This document shows positions 17,463 to 28,477 of a stretch of DNA of 64,000 nt, in pieces (position 1 is the stretch's first letter; each line of letters starts with the position of its first letter). The position numbers and the translations under genes are program-made. The DNA is from Aphanomyces cochlioides (Eukaryota; Oomycota; Saprolegniomycetes; Saprolegniales; Verrucalvaceae), in NCBI GenBank assembly GCA_019828595.1, contig JAHQRK010000033.1, forward strand, positions 1 through 64,000, in the 5' to 3' direction. Under the pieces are notes generated by a model, which saw only the letters and a program-made list of their open reading frames with translations, searched no databases and was not told where the DNA came from.

Positions 17463-19286
17463 GATGCTACTCAACAGTGGCGTCGTTGACAGTGATCTTC
17501 GGAGTAATGTGCCGTTCAACAATCCTTGCTTCTATGAAGTCTCATTTTCTACGCAGAATGGTGAAACTGCTTTACATGTTGCAGCTCGATGGGGGAAATC
17601 CGATGTTGTGTACGCATTGACTAGTCATCGCGGAATCAATCCAAACGCTCTAACAGTGGTTAGTGAAAGAAACTATAGACCATGACTTTCTGACGGGAGA
17701 GTCGTGGACTTTTGTATTCAAATTACCTTCTAAAATCATTGGTGTGTAGGATGCTCACACAGCTCTCGACATTGCCCTGGGAAAAGGACATGAAAAAGTG
17801 GTTCGATTGCTCTAGATTGCTCCGCTGGTGGATTTACTGGAAAAGTGAACTATTTGACTCACCAAAGTGATTTCGAAAGCCTGATTGCAGCTCCTGTATT
17901 CAAAGAAGTCGAGTGCATTCTTGGCACAACTGTGGATAACAAGAGTCACGAATACGCACCTCCAAAGGATAAATTTTACTACAGTTCATTATCTCCAACT
18001 TCCAGTCGTTCCTTGAAGTCGGCAGTCCATGAAGTCTTCAATATGTCAAGCTATCAAGAGGAAGACAAAGTTCATTTTGCAGCGTTCGCTCCACCTGTGG
18101 TGACTATCCAGACGCAGTTTACTTTTGCAATTTGGGCTTTCTTAGCTAGTCAACGCCATGATATGCATGAAGAAGCAATTACACACGGCACTTGTGCTCA
18201 TCAACTGTCCAGTGAAATGCTTTTTTCAATGCGACGAGGAGCAATAATTCATATCCATTTACAAGTCCCTGATTGTTTTATCGTTTTGGGGAATGGCCCA
18301 AATCAGACGTTGCAATGGCAGGGCGAGGTCACAAGAGTGAGTTACGACATCCAATGTACATCCTCTGCTCCATTGGATCCAGTTTTGTTTCAAGCCAAGA
18401 TCGTGGTTGGATCAAGTGTTATGGTTCTCAAATCGTTCCTGTTTGTGAGTCAAGAGTCAGAAAATGGCGAAAGCTCCATGATCGAGTTGAAGAGCACTGT
18501 TGATTTAATCCCTGAGCAATACAATGAAATACCTTATGAAGACTTGAAGCTCAAAGAATTGATTGGTCAAGGCCACATCGGCGATACCTATCGCGCAGAA
18601 TACAACGGCAATGATGTCGTCGTCAAAACACTCAAAGCACAAACATTTGGTAAATCTAACGAAGAAATCGTCAGAGAGTTCCGTCACGAGCTACTGTGCT
18701 CAACATGTTTGGCCACCATCCCAACATTGTTCCATTTGTTGGAGCATCCACGGATCTTTCTCAACCATTGGCCCTCGTGACTGAATATTTGCCGTATGGA
18801 AGCTTGAATCAGTATTTGTCCAAGACTGAAATGACTATCAAACAAAAAGAGAATGTGTTAAAGGATGCAGCGGCGGGTGTGCTCAATATCCATGAAGGTC
18901 AACTCATCCACCGAGACATTGCGGCGCGAAATCTATTGATTCACCACAGCGTGTGAGCCAAGATTTGGGACTTTGGTTTATGTCGTCGAGTGGGCTCGTT
19001 TGGTGGATGTCATTTCGAGTTCGGTGTAGGCCCTCTGAAATACATGGCACCTGAGTCATTGAGTCCTCCCCATTCGTTCTCGTATCGATCGGACGCGTAT
19101 TCGTTTGGAGTTTTGATGTGGGAAACATTTACGGGGGCGAATCCATTCAATGATTTGCGTTCCGATGAAGCAGCTGCGCTGGTATTGGAAGGGAGACGTT
19201 TGAATGCTTGCGGGGAAGGCATTCCGTCCAAGTATATCAAATTGATGGCTCGTTGTTTCTCCGAAGATCCATCAAAACCAGTATAA
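17463..19286 (+). pseudogene. Ankyrin-repeat tyrosine-kinase-like gene, 3' part (left arm, unit 1)
   Basis: This continues the ankyrin gene after the Gypsy element. A repeat NGETALHVAARWGKSDVV is followed by a 91-nt intron (17659-17749) and a repeat ending in a TAG stop at 17813. After a frame change comes a long linker region, then a protein kinase domain: Gly loop GQGHIGDTY, Lys in VVVKTLK, HRDIAARNLL, IWDFGLC, LKYMAPES and a C-lobe to FSEDPSKPV. Lesions inside the kinase are a one-base deletion near 18690 and a TGA (18955-18957) just before AKIWDFG. All lesions are shared by every copy, so the gene died before duplication. The Gly loop has Ile where Phe is usual. Confidence 0.85.
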
Positions 19287-21060
19287 CCGAAATTTATTCT
19301 GAGTTCAGTGGCAAGCAACTCCTTATACGCTAAGAAGTAATCAATACACGTCAGAAATTAAAAAAGTGGAATTACAGTATTGTCAAGAAGCAATATGACA
19401 AAGAATAAAAGATTGGGTAATTGGGATGGCGTTGACACCAATCCTGGCAGATAGGGTTGACAATTGATTTGGTAGTTGAAAGCAAGAAGTCAATGTCCAG
19501 TAACACTACGTGAGGGACGTAGCAAAAGGCAAACTGAACGGGATCGAATAGTGTCGCAGGGGATACAGGGGGGTCTGCAGGGTCTGCAGAGGCTGCATCA
19601 CCAAATAGAGAGTAGATAATCCACGGTCCCTTGACAGCTCGGCAAAACAAAGATGGACTATTGGCTGGGAGCAGTCCTTGATGCAAGTGGATCACAGTGT
19701 ACAAATGCATGCCCACTCTTGACTCAGCAGGCAGAGGTTTGTTGATCAGCCGACGAGTGTGGCAGGGGGTACAGGAGGGTCTGCAGGGTCTGCAGAGGAT
19801 GTACTTCTGTAGGGTGAAATGCGACAACAAGCAATAGAGGCGCACGGCCGCTCAGCAAACAATCGTTAAAGACACAAATGGAACACCACAAGACACAAAA
19901 GCACACGAGACACAAGGGTCGCAGGGGGTACAGGTGTCGCAGCAGGGTCCGTAGGTACTGCCATCGCACAAAAGGGTAAGCAGGGGTAGCAAGTATCGCA
20001 GGGGGTCCCGGAGGGCCTGCGGTAGTTGCAACAAACAAAGTCAGGCAAAGTCGCAGGCTGCAAAGGTCTGTGGGCTTGGAGGTGTCTTCACAGCAACGGA
20101 GGCGTAGTCAGCAAAGCAGACAACGACAGGAAAGGGTATCAAAGGCAACCAGACACAAGGACTCAAATGGCGGAGAGTTCGCAGTTGGTCACGAGGAGGT
20201 TGCAACAGTAGTTTTGTATGCACACGACGGGACAACAAGGACTGTGCTCTTGTTGGGCCTGTGCGGCGGATCTGTTTCCCAAGATCTAGCTCCGAGGACT
20301 CGGCTGGAGCTGGTAAAGGGCGATGCTGATGTCGGGTGCTGCTTGGTTGTTCCAGTCGCAGCTACTGCTCGCTTCTTGGCTTGAGTTACTTCTCACTGAT
20401 AGTGCAGCTCCAGAACCCTCACATGTAAAGCATTCACTGCAAAAAGGGAAGTGTATTAACATCGTTTTAAGCTAGCTAGGCATGAGATCCAGATCCTTTG
20501 CGGTGCAACGACCCAGAGTTTGAACTTTAGCGGACCTGGTCTGACTATGTGATTGTTGATTTGTCATCCCGTGCAAAGTGTGCTGACCAATCGCTGGCTT
20601 GGTACAACCTAAAATTCTCTGAGTCGCAAGATGGCCTTTCGGCTTTGAACCACTTGGGCTGTCGACCGCTGGTGTCCTTTGCAAGCATCCATACCATTCG
20701 CCATGTCCAATCGGCCCACCATTCATGTTTGATAGGCTTAGAATAGACGGTATAAAGTGGGCCGTTGGTAGTTTGAGTACAGGGGGTGCAGACAGTGCAG
20801 AAGGGTATGCACCCCCTGCCATAACATTGTTCATGCGAAGGACTGGATTGTCACTGAGCTTCAACGCCGAGCAGACAAAGACCAACAAACTTCTTGTCGT
20901 AGTTCGTCGACAGTGCTGATGGCGACAGCAAGTATCTTTTGCCGTACGTGACAGGACGGTCGTGTCCTTACAGCAGCCAGGAGATCGAAGAGAATTGGGG
21001 GTGCAGCCCATGCAGATGTTCCAGAGAGTTCATAGGTCCTTGCAGATTGATGCAGGTTGC
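19287..21060 (-). other. Cys-rich coding-like region (left inner arm), unrecognised
   Basis: On the minus strand, reading away from the palindrome centre, several open frames (20850-20545 and others down to 19372) encode repeated Cys-Pro modules such as CIPFCTVCTPC, TPCDTCYPC, GPCCDTCTPCDPC and CRPCRPSCTPC. The modules lie in differing frames and are split by stops, so this is either a multi-exon gene or a pseudogene. DNA-level CTGCAGACCCTG repeats underlie part of it. The mirror copy is 21169-22942. No family is recognised. Confidence 0.4.
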
Positions 21061-21168
21061 TCGAGCAATGGTTGCAATCGTAGAAATCCACCAGGACTGG
21101 ATTGTCACTGAGCTTCAACGCTCCGAGCAGACAAAGACCAACAAACTTCTTGTCGTAGTTCGTCGACA
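21061..21168. repeat. 108-bp palindrome spacer with third copy of a nearby segment
   Basis: This is the only asymmetric part at the symmetry axis (21114.5). About 77 bases of it (near 21092-21168, GGACTGGATTGTCACTGAGC...) duplicate the plus-strand segment at 20840-20912, with two extra bases (GCTCCGAG versus GCCGAG). So this sequence occurs three times around the centre: twice direct and once inverted. Confidence 0.85.
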
Positions 21169-22942
21169 GCAACCTGCATCAATCTGCAAGGACCTATGAA
21201 CTCTCTGGAACATCTGCATGGGCTGCACCCCCAATTCTCTTCGATCTCCTGGCTGCCGTAAGGACACGACCGTCCTGTCACGTACGGCAAAAGATACTTG
21301 CTGTCGCCATCAGCACTGTCGACGAACTACGACAAGAAGTTTGTTGGTCTTTGTCTGCTCGGCGTTGAAGCTCAGTGACAATCCAGTCCTTCGCATGAAC
21401 AATGTTATGGCAGGGGGTGCATACCCTTCTGCACTGTCTGCACCCCCTGTACTCAAACTACCAACGGCCCACTTTATACCGTCTATTCTAAGCCTATCAA
21501 ACATGAATGGTGGGCCGATTGGACATGGCGAATGGTATGGATGCTTGCAAAGGACACCAGCGGTCGACAGCCCAAGTGGTTCAAAGCCGAAAGGCCATCT
21601 TGCGACTCAGAGAATTTTAGGTTGTACCAAGCCAGCGATTGGTCAGCACACTTTGCACGGGATGACAAATCAACAATCACATAGTCAGACCAGGTCCGCT
21701 AAAGTTCAAACTCTGGGTCGTTGCACCGCAAAGGATCTGGATCTCATGCCTAGCTAGCTTAAAACGATGTTAATACACTTCCCTTTTTGCAGTGAATGCT
21801 TTACATGTGAGGGTTCTGGAGCTGCACTATCAGTGAGAAGTAACTCAAGCCAAGAAGCGAGCAGTAGCTGCGACTGGAACAACCAAGCAGCACCCGACAT
21901 CAGCATCGCCCTTTACCAGCTCCAGCCGAGTCCTCGGAGCTAGATCTTGGGAAACAGATCCGCCGCACAGGCCCAACAAGAGCACAGTCCTTGTTGTCCC
22001 GTCGTGTGCATACAAAACTACTGTTGCAACCTCCTCGTGACCAACTGCGAACTCTCCGCCATTTGAGTCCTTGTGTCTGGTTGCCTTTGATACCCTTTCC
22101 TGTCGTTGTCTGCTTTGCTGACTACGCCTCCGTTGCTGTGAAGACACCTCCAAGCCCACAGACCTTTGCAGCCTGCGACTTTGCCTGACTTTGTTTGTTG
22201 CAACTACCGCAGGCCCTCCGGGACCCCCTGCGATACTTGCTACCCCTGCTTACCCTTTTGTGCGATGGCAGTACCTACGGACCCTGCTGCGACACCTGTA
22301 CCCCCTGCGACCCTTGTGTCTCGTGTGCTTTTGTGTCTTGTGGTGTTCCATTTGTGTCTTTAACGATTGTTTGCTGAGCGGCCGTGCGCCTCTATTGCTT
22401 GTTGTCGCATTTCACCCTACAGAAGTACATCCTCTGCAGACCCTGCAGACCCTCCTGTACCCCCTGCCACACTCGTCGGCTGATCAACAAACCTCTGCCT
22501 GCTGAGTCAAGAGTGGGCATGCATTTGTACACTGTGATCCACTTGCATCAAGGACTGCTCCCAGCCAATAGTCCATCTTTGTTTTGCCGAGCTGTCAAGG
22601 GACCGTGGATTATCTACTCTCTATTTGGTGATGCAGCCTCTGCAGACCCTGCAGACCCCCCTGTATCCCCTGCGACACTATTCGATCCCGTTCAGTTTGC
22701 CTTTTGCTACGTCCCTCACGTAGTGTTACTGGACATTGACTTCTTGCTTTCAACTACCAAATCAATTGTCAACCCTATCTGCCAGGATTGGTGTCAACGC
22801 CATCCCAATTACCCAATCTTTTATTCTTTGTCATATTGCTTCTTGACAATACTGTAATTCCACTTTTTTAATTTCTGACGTGTATTGATTACTTCTTAGC
22901 GTATAAGGAGTTGCTTGCCACTGAACTCAGAATAAATTTCGG
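21169..22942 (+). other. Cys-rich coding-like region (right inner arm), unrecognised
   Basis: This is the mirror copy of 19287-21060. On the plus strand the clearest frame is 21379-21684 (CYGRGCIPFCTVCTPC, then a Trp-rich stretch EWWADWTWRMVWML), followed by 22166-22377 (TPCDTCYPC, GPCCDTCTPCDPCVSC) and 22384-22857 (CRPCRPSCTPCH). The two mirror copies read divergently from the spacer. The function cannot be assigned; a small-secreted or wall-protein origin is only a guess from Cys content. Confidence 0.4.
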
Positions 22943-24138
22943 TTATACTGGTTTTGATGGATCTTCGGAGAAACAACGAGCCATCAATTTGATATACTTG
23001 GACGGAATGCCTTCCCCGCAAGCATTCAAACGTCTCCCTTCCAATACCAGCGCAGCTGCTTCATCGGAACGCAAATCATTGAATGGATTCGCCCCCGTAA
23101 ATGTTTCCCACATCAAAACTCCAAACGAATACGCGTCCGATCGATACGAGAACGAATGGGGAGGACTCAATGACTCAGGTGCCATGTATTTCAGAGGGCC
23201 TACACCGAACTCGAAATGACATCCACCAAACGAGCCCACTCGACGACATAAACCAAAGTCCCAAATCTTGGCTCACACGCTGTGGTGAATCAATAGATTT
23301 CGCGCCGCAATGTCTCGGTGGATGAGTTGACCTTCATGGATATTGAGCACACCCGCCGCTGCATCCTTTAACACATTCTCTTTTTGTTTGATAGTCATTT
23401 CAGTCTTGGACAAATACTGATTCAAGCTTCCATACGGCAAATATTCAGTCACGAGGGCCAATGGTTGAGAAAGATCCGTGGATGCTCCAACAAATGGAAC
23501 AATGTTGGGATGGTGGCCAAACATGTTGAGCACAGTAGCTCGTGACGGAACTCTCTGACGATTTCTTCGTTAGATTTACCAAATGTTTGTGCTTTGAGTG
23601 TTTTGACGACGACATCATTGCCGTTGTATTCTGCGCAATAGGTATCGCCGAAGTGGCCTTGACCAATCAATTCTTTGAGCTTCAAGTCTTCATAAGGTAT
23701 TTCATTGTATTGCTCAGGGATTAAATCAACAGTGCTCTTCAACTCGATCATGGAGCTTTCGCCATTTTCTGACTCTTGACTCACAAACAGGAACGATTTG
23801 AGAACCATAACACTTGATCCAACCACGATCTTGGCTTGAAACAAAACTGGATCCAATGGAGCAGAGGATGTACATTGGATGTCGTAACTCACTCTTGTGA
23901 CCTCGCCCTGCCATTGCAACGTCTGATTTGGGCCATTCCCCAAAACGATAAAACAATCAGGGACTTGTAAATGGATATGAATTATTGCTCCTCGTCGCAT
24001 TGAAAAAAGCATTTCACTGGACAGTTGATGAGCACAAGTGCCGTGTGTAATTGCTTCTTCATGCATATCATGGCGTTGACTAGCTAAGAAAGCCCAAATT
24101 GCAAAAGTAAACTGCGTCTGGATAGTCACCACAGGTGG
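22943..24138 (-). pseudogene. Truncated kinase pseudogene (right arm, unit 1)
   Basis: This is the inverted copy of 18091-19286. It keeps the kinase domain with the same one-base deletion and the same TGA before AKIWDFG, but lacks all ankyrin repeats because the arm deletion starts at PPVV. It differs from the left arm in the Gly loop: GQGHFGDTYC here, GQGHIGDTYR there. Phe is the usual residue, so the right arm keeps the ancestral state at that site. The unit 2 copy has the same two residues. Confidence 0.88.
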
Positions 24139-24145
24139 CATGATG

Positions 24146-24371
24146 TATTGTCATTTTCAACCAAATTTGTGGTTTTTACCAAAATGCGAATTCATTTTCA
24201 AATCGATTTCATAATACTCGGAGTACTGAAGTGGTGTGTGTCAGTGTGTGTTTTGTGTGAGTCAGGTGTCTGATCGATTCTGATTGGCTGACTATTTATA
24301 ATTTTTAATTCTAGCCAATCAGAGAAGCCTGTTCGATTCGGAATCGATTCGAAACCTCGGTCGATTCAAAC
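24146..24371. mobile_element. MITE-like repeat, right-arm copy
   Basis: This mirrors 2091-2319 and starts with TATTGTCATTTTC exactly at the deletion junction after the truncated kinase. Its far end is followed within eight bases by the TATTGTC end of the next element. Confidence 0.55.
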
Positions 24372-24378
24372 AATTTTG

Positions 24379-25433
24379 TATTGTCTTTTTCGTCCAAATT
24401 TACAGTTTTGATCAAAATCGACGAAATTTGTGTGATCAATCTGGCAATAGTGAATTCAAGTATAATCGGAAGGTACATGAAATAATGTGTGTGTGTTGGT
24501 GTGTTTTGTGTGTGTTTAAACAAATTCTGGACGCTGATTGGCTGGTTCGATTTGGTGATTGATTGACTTGTCTTCGGAATTCACAGAAAAATAATCCTAC
24601 TATGTATATTTCAGCCAATCAATAGTTATTAAAAGTTGTGCGGTGTTTAATTGGCCAAAAACACAAGTCATGAGACAGCGACTCTTACGTGCAAGTCTCA
24701 AATGGCAATCAAAAATGCCTTTATTGACTTCAAAAGGCAGGCAATCATCAGCACACTTGAGACTACCTTAGAGTTTAGTGTTTGTTCTAAGGGTGTTTAA
24801 ATTGATGGTAATTAACTTTCGCCTGAATGAAGTTGTTATGATATGTGACTCTGGAGACAAATTTGAATTTGTCTCAATGTTTTTAGTTATATCTCAATAA
24901 GTTCTAAAGGATTGCAGTTGCGTATGACATATCTCTAATATAACGATGAGTGATAAAACCACGCTAGTAGACTCCAGCCATAAGTTGAAATGAAACATCG
25001 CGTTGCGTGGACAGAAAGAAAAGGGAATACAACACCTCAACTGCTCAACGCTTCTCACTATCTTAGCTTGTTGTGCTGCACTTCTTAGCAATAGATTCTT
25101 CATCATGTTGCATCTTGTCTACGACTCGTCAAACGTCAGTCAAGGTCAGACTGTGTTTTGCTCCCTGGTTCTCTTGATGCTATTTTGGGGATTTTCTCGA
25201 AATGTTATTGGCTCATTTTCCCGCAGAAAAATCCTTCTGTGGATTGCATTCCATTCGCATTCCACTCAAACTTTATTTTATTTCATACAAAACGTAGTAA
25301 TACAAATAATTAAATCATGAAAAGAATTTTGAGTATTTTGGAAAATACAGGACAAATTTTCTGTGGATGCACACAATATGAAAGTTTGATCGATTTCTGC
25401 CAGGTTCGGAAATTTTGAGTCAATCAGACAATA
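24379..25433. mobile_element. 1055-bp TIR element with TATTGTC ... GACAATA ends
   Basis: The termini are TATTGTCTTTTTCG and CAATCAGACAATA. If TA is the target duplication, the repeats proper start TTGTC, as in Tc1/mariner-type MITEs. The interior (24566-25375) has no recognised transposase; one 105-codon frame (25003-25320) is hydrophobic and of doubtful reality. The element is absent at the mirror site of the left arms. A 242-bp internal-deletion derivative lies at 27617-27858. The unit 2 copy is 52620-53674. Confidence 0.7.
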
Positions 25434-25509
25434 TCAAAAGCACAATGTATCACGAATCTTAATTGGCTTTTTCCACAAATATTATGTCAAAGGAGGAAGT
25501 CATAACTAT

Positions 25510-26490
25510 TTAGTTTGCGACCGGCCAGCCCGAGGCAAAGTTGAGGCGGTTCCATCCAAAGAGCTTGTTGGCATCGGCGTAGCCACGGTTCGTGTCCACG
25601 TAGTGATAGTAGATGATTGGGCCTTCAATTGGGTCTTGGTAGACACCCTGGCCTCCAGGCGCGTAGATGTTGTCGTGGGAGTCGAGGACGATAGTACCAC
25701 CGCCGCTGGTGCACGATTTGCCGCTCTGGTCAACGAATCCTCCCTTGGGGTTGCTGGAACGGCACACTTTGACCTTGTATTCCTTGCCCTTCGCTGGGCG
25801 CTTGGTATCAAGTCCACAGCACTGACCTTGAGAGAAGAAGAGGTAGAAGAAGTTGCCGTACTTGAACACAAAGGCTCCTTCGACCGAGTCAAACGACGGA
25901 TCGTATGCAACTTGGTAAGCGCCACCGGTCACCTTGGTCGGAGGGTTGGTCAGTTGAAATTGGTAGATGTCCTTCCAGAAACTGCCAAACGTCAAGTAGT
26001 AGTTGTTGCCGTCCACAATAAGGTTTGGATCGATGGCGTTATAAGGCGTCGAGCTGCTACTCGTGATGCCAGTAGAACCAAGATCCTTCCACGAACCGAC
26101 ATCCATCGTCTTGGATGTCGCCACGCCAATTGCAGAGTTCTTGTTGCCGAATGTGCTCACCGAGTAGTACAGATAGTAGGTGTCCCCGATTTTGGTGACG
26201 TCTGGCGCCCATAGACCATCGCGGCCAGGCAAGTTGATGCTTGAGCCAGCGGGAATCGCAGCACCCTTGTACGTCCATGGACCAGAGATGGATGGCGCAG
26301 TGTGGATGGCAATCTTTCCGTTGGTCGAGAATCGGAAGTAGGTGCCGTCGGCGCGACGAATAATGGCGGGGTCATGAGCGTTGCCGCAGACACCAGAGCA
26401 ACCTCGCGGCTGAGGATAAGCTTCGACCGGCGATACGATGCTTGAAAGCAAACCGAGCGCGGCTGCCGCAACAGATAGAAGTTTTACCAT
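25510..26490 (-). CDS. Secreted endo-1,5-alpha-L-arabinanase, GH43 family (copy 2)
   Basis: This inverted copy encodes the same 326 residues as 1008-1988, with the same signal peptide and catalytic HDPAII, NAIDPNL and SVEGAF motifs. It has one synonymous change (GTC to GTT in GGFVDQ), which the other inverted copy (53751-54731) also carries. The start ATG has the same context, and the Inr-like element is at 26504-26516. The 3' flank differs from copy 1 after about 70 bases because of the 1055-bp element. It should make the same secreted enzyme, transcribed away from the next copy. Confidence 0.93.
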   Translation of the reverse strand: MVKLLSVAAAALGLLSSIVSPVEAYPQPRGCSGVCGNAHDPAIIRRADGTYFRFSTNGKIAIHTAPSISGPWTYKGAAIPAGSSINLPGRDGLWAPDVTKIGDTYYLYYSVSTFGNKNSAIGVATSKTMDVGSWKDLGSTGITSSSSTPYNAIDPNLIVDGNNYYLTFGSFWKDIYQFQLTNPPTKVTGGAYQVAYDPSFDSVEGAFVFKYGNFFYLFFSQGQCCGLDTKRPAKGKEYKVKVCRSSNPKGGFVDQSGKSCTSGGGTIVLDSHDNIYAPGGQGVYQDPIEGPIIYYHYVDTNRGYADANKLFGWNRLNFASGWPVAN

Positions 26491-26516
26491 GGTGGTAGAG
26501 GACGGGAAATTGAGAA

Positions 26517-27475
26517 GTGGGGAAGACTTTGCATGAATGCTTCCGTGACAACAAGGTGCGACAGATGGTCTGGCCGACCGTATGAAATGCCGTGTATCGT
26601 AATGTTTTCGCAACTAGAACCTCGGAAATTACAGCCTTGATTCATCTCGACGTTTTCCTCAATCTTTCTAAATGTCATTGTTGCTGAGAGCATCTCAACC
26701 TTCCATTTAATTGCTGGATACACTGTTAGCTATTCGAGTTGCTCCACAATATATCGTTGCGATTCTTCTGAAAGCTTGGCGAAAGCGAGCCAGGTCGAGA
26801 TCGTAATAGTGGAACTTTGTCATATGAACTGGCGTAGACACACTCTGGGTGGTATGAGAACAGATTTGAATATTCCATGTAAAAATCTAACAGCACGATG
26901 GAATTCGATTCGAGGAATCTAACCTGAGCTGGGTATAGTTGGGGTGACGAGTAGAGAATCGAGAGATTTCACTCGTGTGCGACTTTTATTGCACTAGCCA
27001 TGTCCAGTAAAAACCCGCAGAATGCTTTCATCTTTGAGATAAAGTCACTTGGTGCATCAACTGTCCATCTTTTCAGAGAGCTTGTGTTCCACGCCGATCA
27101 CAGTTGGTAGTTGTTGTGACCGTTGTCAAATTGATGCTTTCCTGTGGGTATTTTATTCATATCCTTCAAGTTGCTGTGTGTAATCTTCCTATCATTCTCC
27201 ATTCGCCCATTCAGCTGACCCTGCTTTCCATGAATCCCCGATTCGAAGCCCGATTAGCTGCTTGGTCTTTACATGGAGGCCAACTTTGGTAAAACCTCCC
27301 AGTATTATTTGCCCCATAAATATTAGTAATTGACAAGTTATGAATATTGCAAGTAAAATTTCTCAAATTTGACATCTCATTAACGCATAACTGTGAAAAT
27401 GGATTACTCTATATTGATAACATTTAGTCGAATATGCATTATAAGAGGTTTAGAACTTATACCAGGTACCGGGGA
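26517..27475. other. Arabinanase upstream flank and arm end; no gene seen
   Basis: Bases 26517-27120 mirror 378-981. From 27121 the sequence is linker-specific and AT-rich, with only a 62-codon frame of no character (27104-27292). In unit 2 the equivalent stretch (54758-55698) has lost 18 bases near 55275. Confidence 0.55.
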
Positions 27476-27616
27476 ACTTTTGACAAAAGTGGGGGCTTTT
27501 TGGAAAATTTAGACAGATGTGGGACACCTCTGACAAAAGTGGGGGCAATTTCAAACGTGGAGCTTTTGATCCTCTTGTCAGGAACCAAATGTGGGGACAT
27601 ATACATAAAATAGTGT

Positions 27617-27858
27617 TATTGTCTTTTTCGTCCAAATTTACAGTTTTGATCAAAATCGACGAAATTTGTGTGATCAATCTGGCAATAGTGAATTCAAGTA
27701 TAATCGGAAGGTACATGAAATAATGTGTGTGTGAGTTGGTGTGTTTTGTGTGTGTTTAAACAAATTCTGGACGCTGATTGGCTGGTTCGATTTGGTGATT
27801 GATTGAAAGTTTGATCGATTTCAGCCAAGTTCGGAAATTTTGAGTAAATCAGACAATA
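27617..27858. mobile_element. 242-bp MITE (TATTGTC ends) nested in zinc-finger element
   Basis: It has the same ends as the 1055-bp element, with the interior removed at a TGA microhomology (GATTGATTGA joined to AAGTTTGATCG). ATAGTG flanks both sides (27610-27615 and 27859-27864), a possible longer target duplication; alternatively the duplication is TA. Confidence 0.7.
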
Positions 27859-27985
27859 ATAGTGCGGTTGCGCAACATTTTGAAAAAATCGACCAAATTA
27901 GTGTTATTGATTTGAAACCGATCCGCGAATCGATCCCATTGGCTGATTTTTCATTGTCAGGATTTGATTGGTCCAAATTGTTATA

Positions 27986-28477
27986 TTAGCCAATCAAAAC
28001 GATTGATAAACGACTCAACAAATCACGCCGATATCCGAAATTTTGCTCGAAAGCACAATATGAAATTCCAATTTCATCAAACTTGCCTGCCATGGACACC
28101 AGCGTCATACCCGAAGAGTGTCGTAGCATTTGGCATGCAACTTGTGCTCGCAATTGGTCGAATGCATCCAATGTCTTGCAATGCCGGCGCAAATATCTCA
28201 ACGTTCTAGTTTGTGCACATAGCTTTGGCGCTTGCCCCACAACATCCCGTTTTTTAACAGTCGCCTTGGCAGCCTCCAGGCGTTTTTCTCGTAACTTGTG
28301 ATTACGAGTTTCTTTGCTGATTCGTCTCTGCTGATGCGCTTTCAAATTGCGCGAGCAGGAGAAATCCGAGCGACACTTGGTGCATATGAGTCGTAGTCTT
28401 TCAGGAGACCAACCAATGACAATGTGACAAATGTGGGGCCGTTGAGAACATCCATGAGGCCCCCCACTTCCTGTCAC
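27986..28477 (-). CDS. Putative zinc-finger protein of the TIR element, fragment
   Basis: This 163-codon frame begins at GTG without a good ATG, so it may be an internal exon. Near the start is a Cys2-type motif CTKCRSDFSCSRNLKAH (C-x2-C-x12-H), followed by a strongly basic helical region (RLEAAKATVKKR) and a second Cys/His-rich stretch. It runs into AT-rich sequence near the nested MITE, so it looks truncated. It could be the DNA-binding N-terminus of a lost transposase. Copies lie at 56249-56740 and, partly, at 1-232. Confidence 0.4.
   Translation of the reverse strand: MTGSGGPHGCSQRPHICHIVIGWSPERLRLICTKCRSDFSCSRNLKAHQQRRISKETRNHKLREKRLEAAKATVKKRDVVGQAPKLCAQTRTLRYLRRHCKTLDAFDQLRAQVACQMLRHSSGMTLVSMAGKFDEIGISYCAFEQNFGYRRDLLSRLSIVLIG

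Larger units (their letters stand above)
378..21060 (+). repeat. Palindrome left arm, unit 1
   Basis: The reverse complement of this arm, minus 2320-18090, makes up 21169-27120. For the inner part, position x mirrors to 42229 minus x exactly (for example 18990-19286 to 22943-23239). One inner-arm difference is T versus C at the pair near 20974/21255. Confidence 0.93.
21169..27120 (-). repeat. Palindrome right arm, unit 1
   Basis: This is a 5952-bp inverted copy of the left arm. It lacks the segment equivalent to 2320-18090 (junction at 24138/24146) and has gained a 1055-bp TIR element (24379-25433). Homology to the left arm ends at GTTGTGAC (27120), paired with GTCACAAC at 378. Confidence 0.93.
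1..28246. repeat. Tandem higher-order repeat, unit 1
   Basis: The first bases of the window recur at about 28247 and again at 56513, and the whole intervening content repeats in the same order and orientation. The unit spans an arabinanase-kinase palindrome plus the linker with the zinc-finger TIR element. The offset drifts only between 28241 and 28246 inside the unit because of small indels, mostly in G or C runs. The true left edge lies outside the window, so the unit limits are set by convention at base 1. Confidence 0.95.

Noticed and set aside
21061..21168. Palindrome as a simple hairpin-adapter or fold-back read artefact
   Set aside because: Arms differ by a 15.8-kb segment, a 1055-bp element and base changes shared between units, which a technical fold-back would not produce. 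The possibility of other assembly error remains and is noted in the findings.
25003..25320. Possible hydrophobic protein gene in the 1055-bp element
   Set aside because: The frame is AT-rich and has no family features. Hydrophobic translations are expected from AT-rich DNA, so it is not called as a gene.
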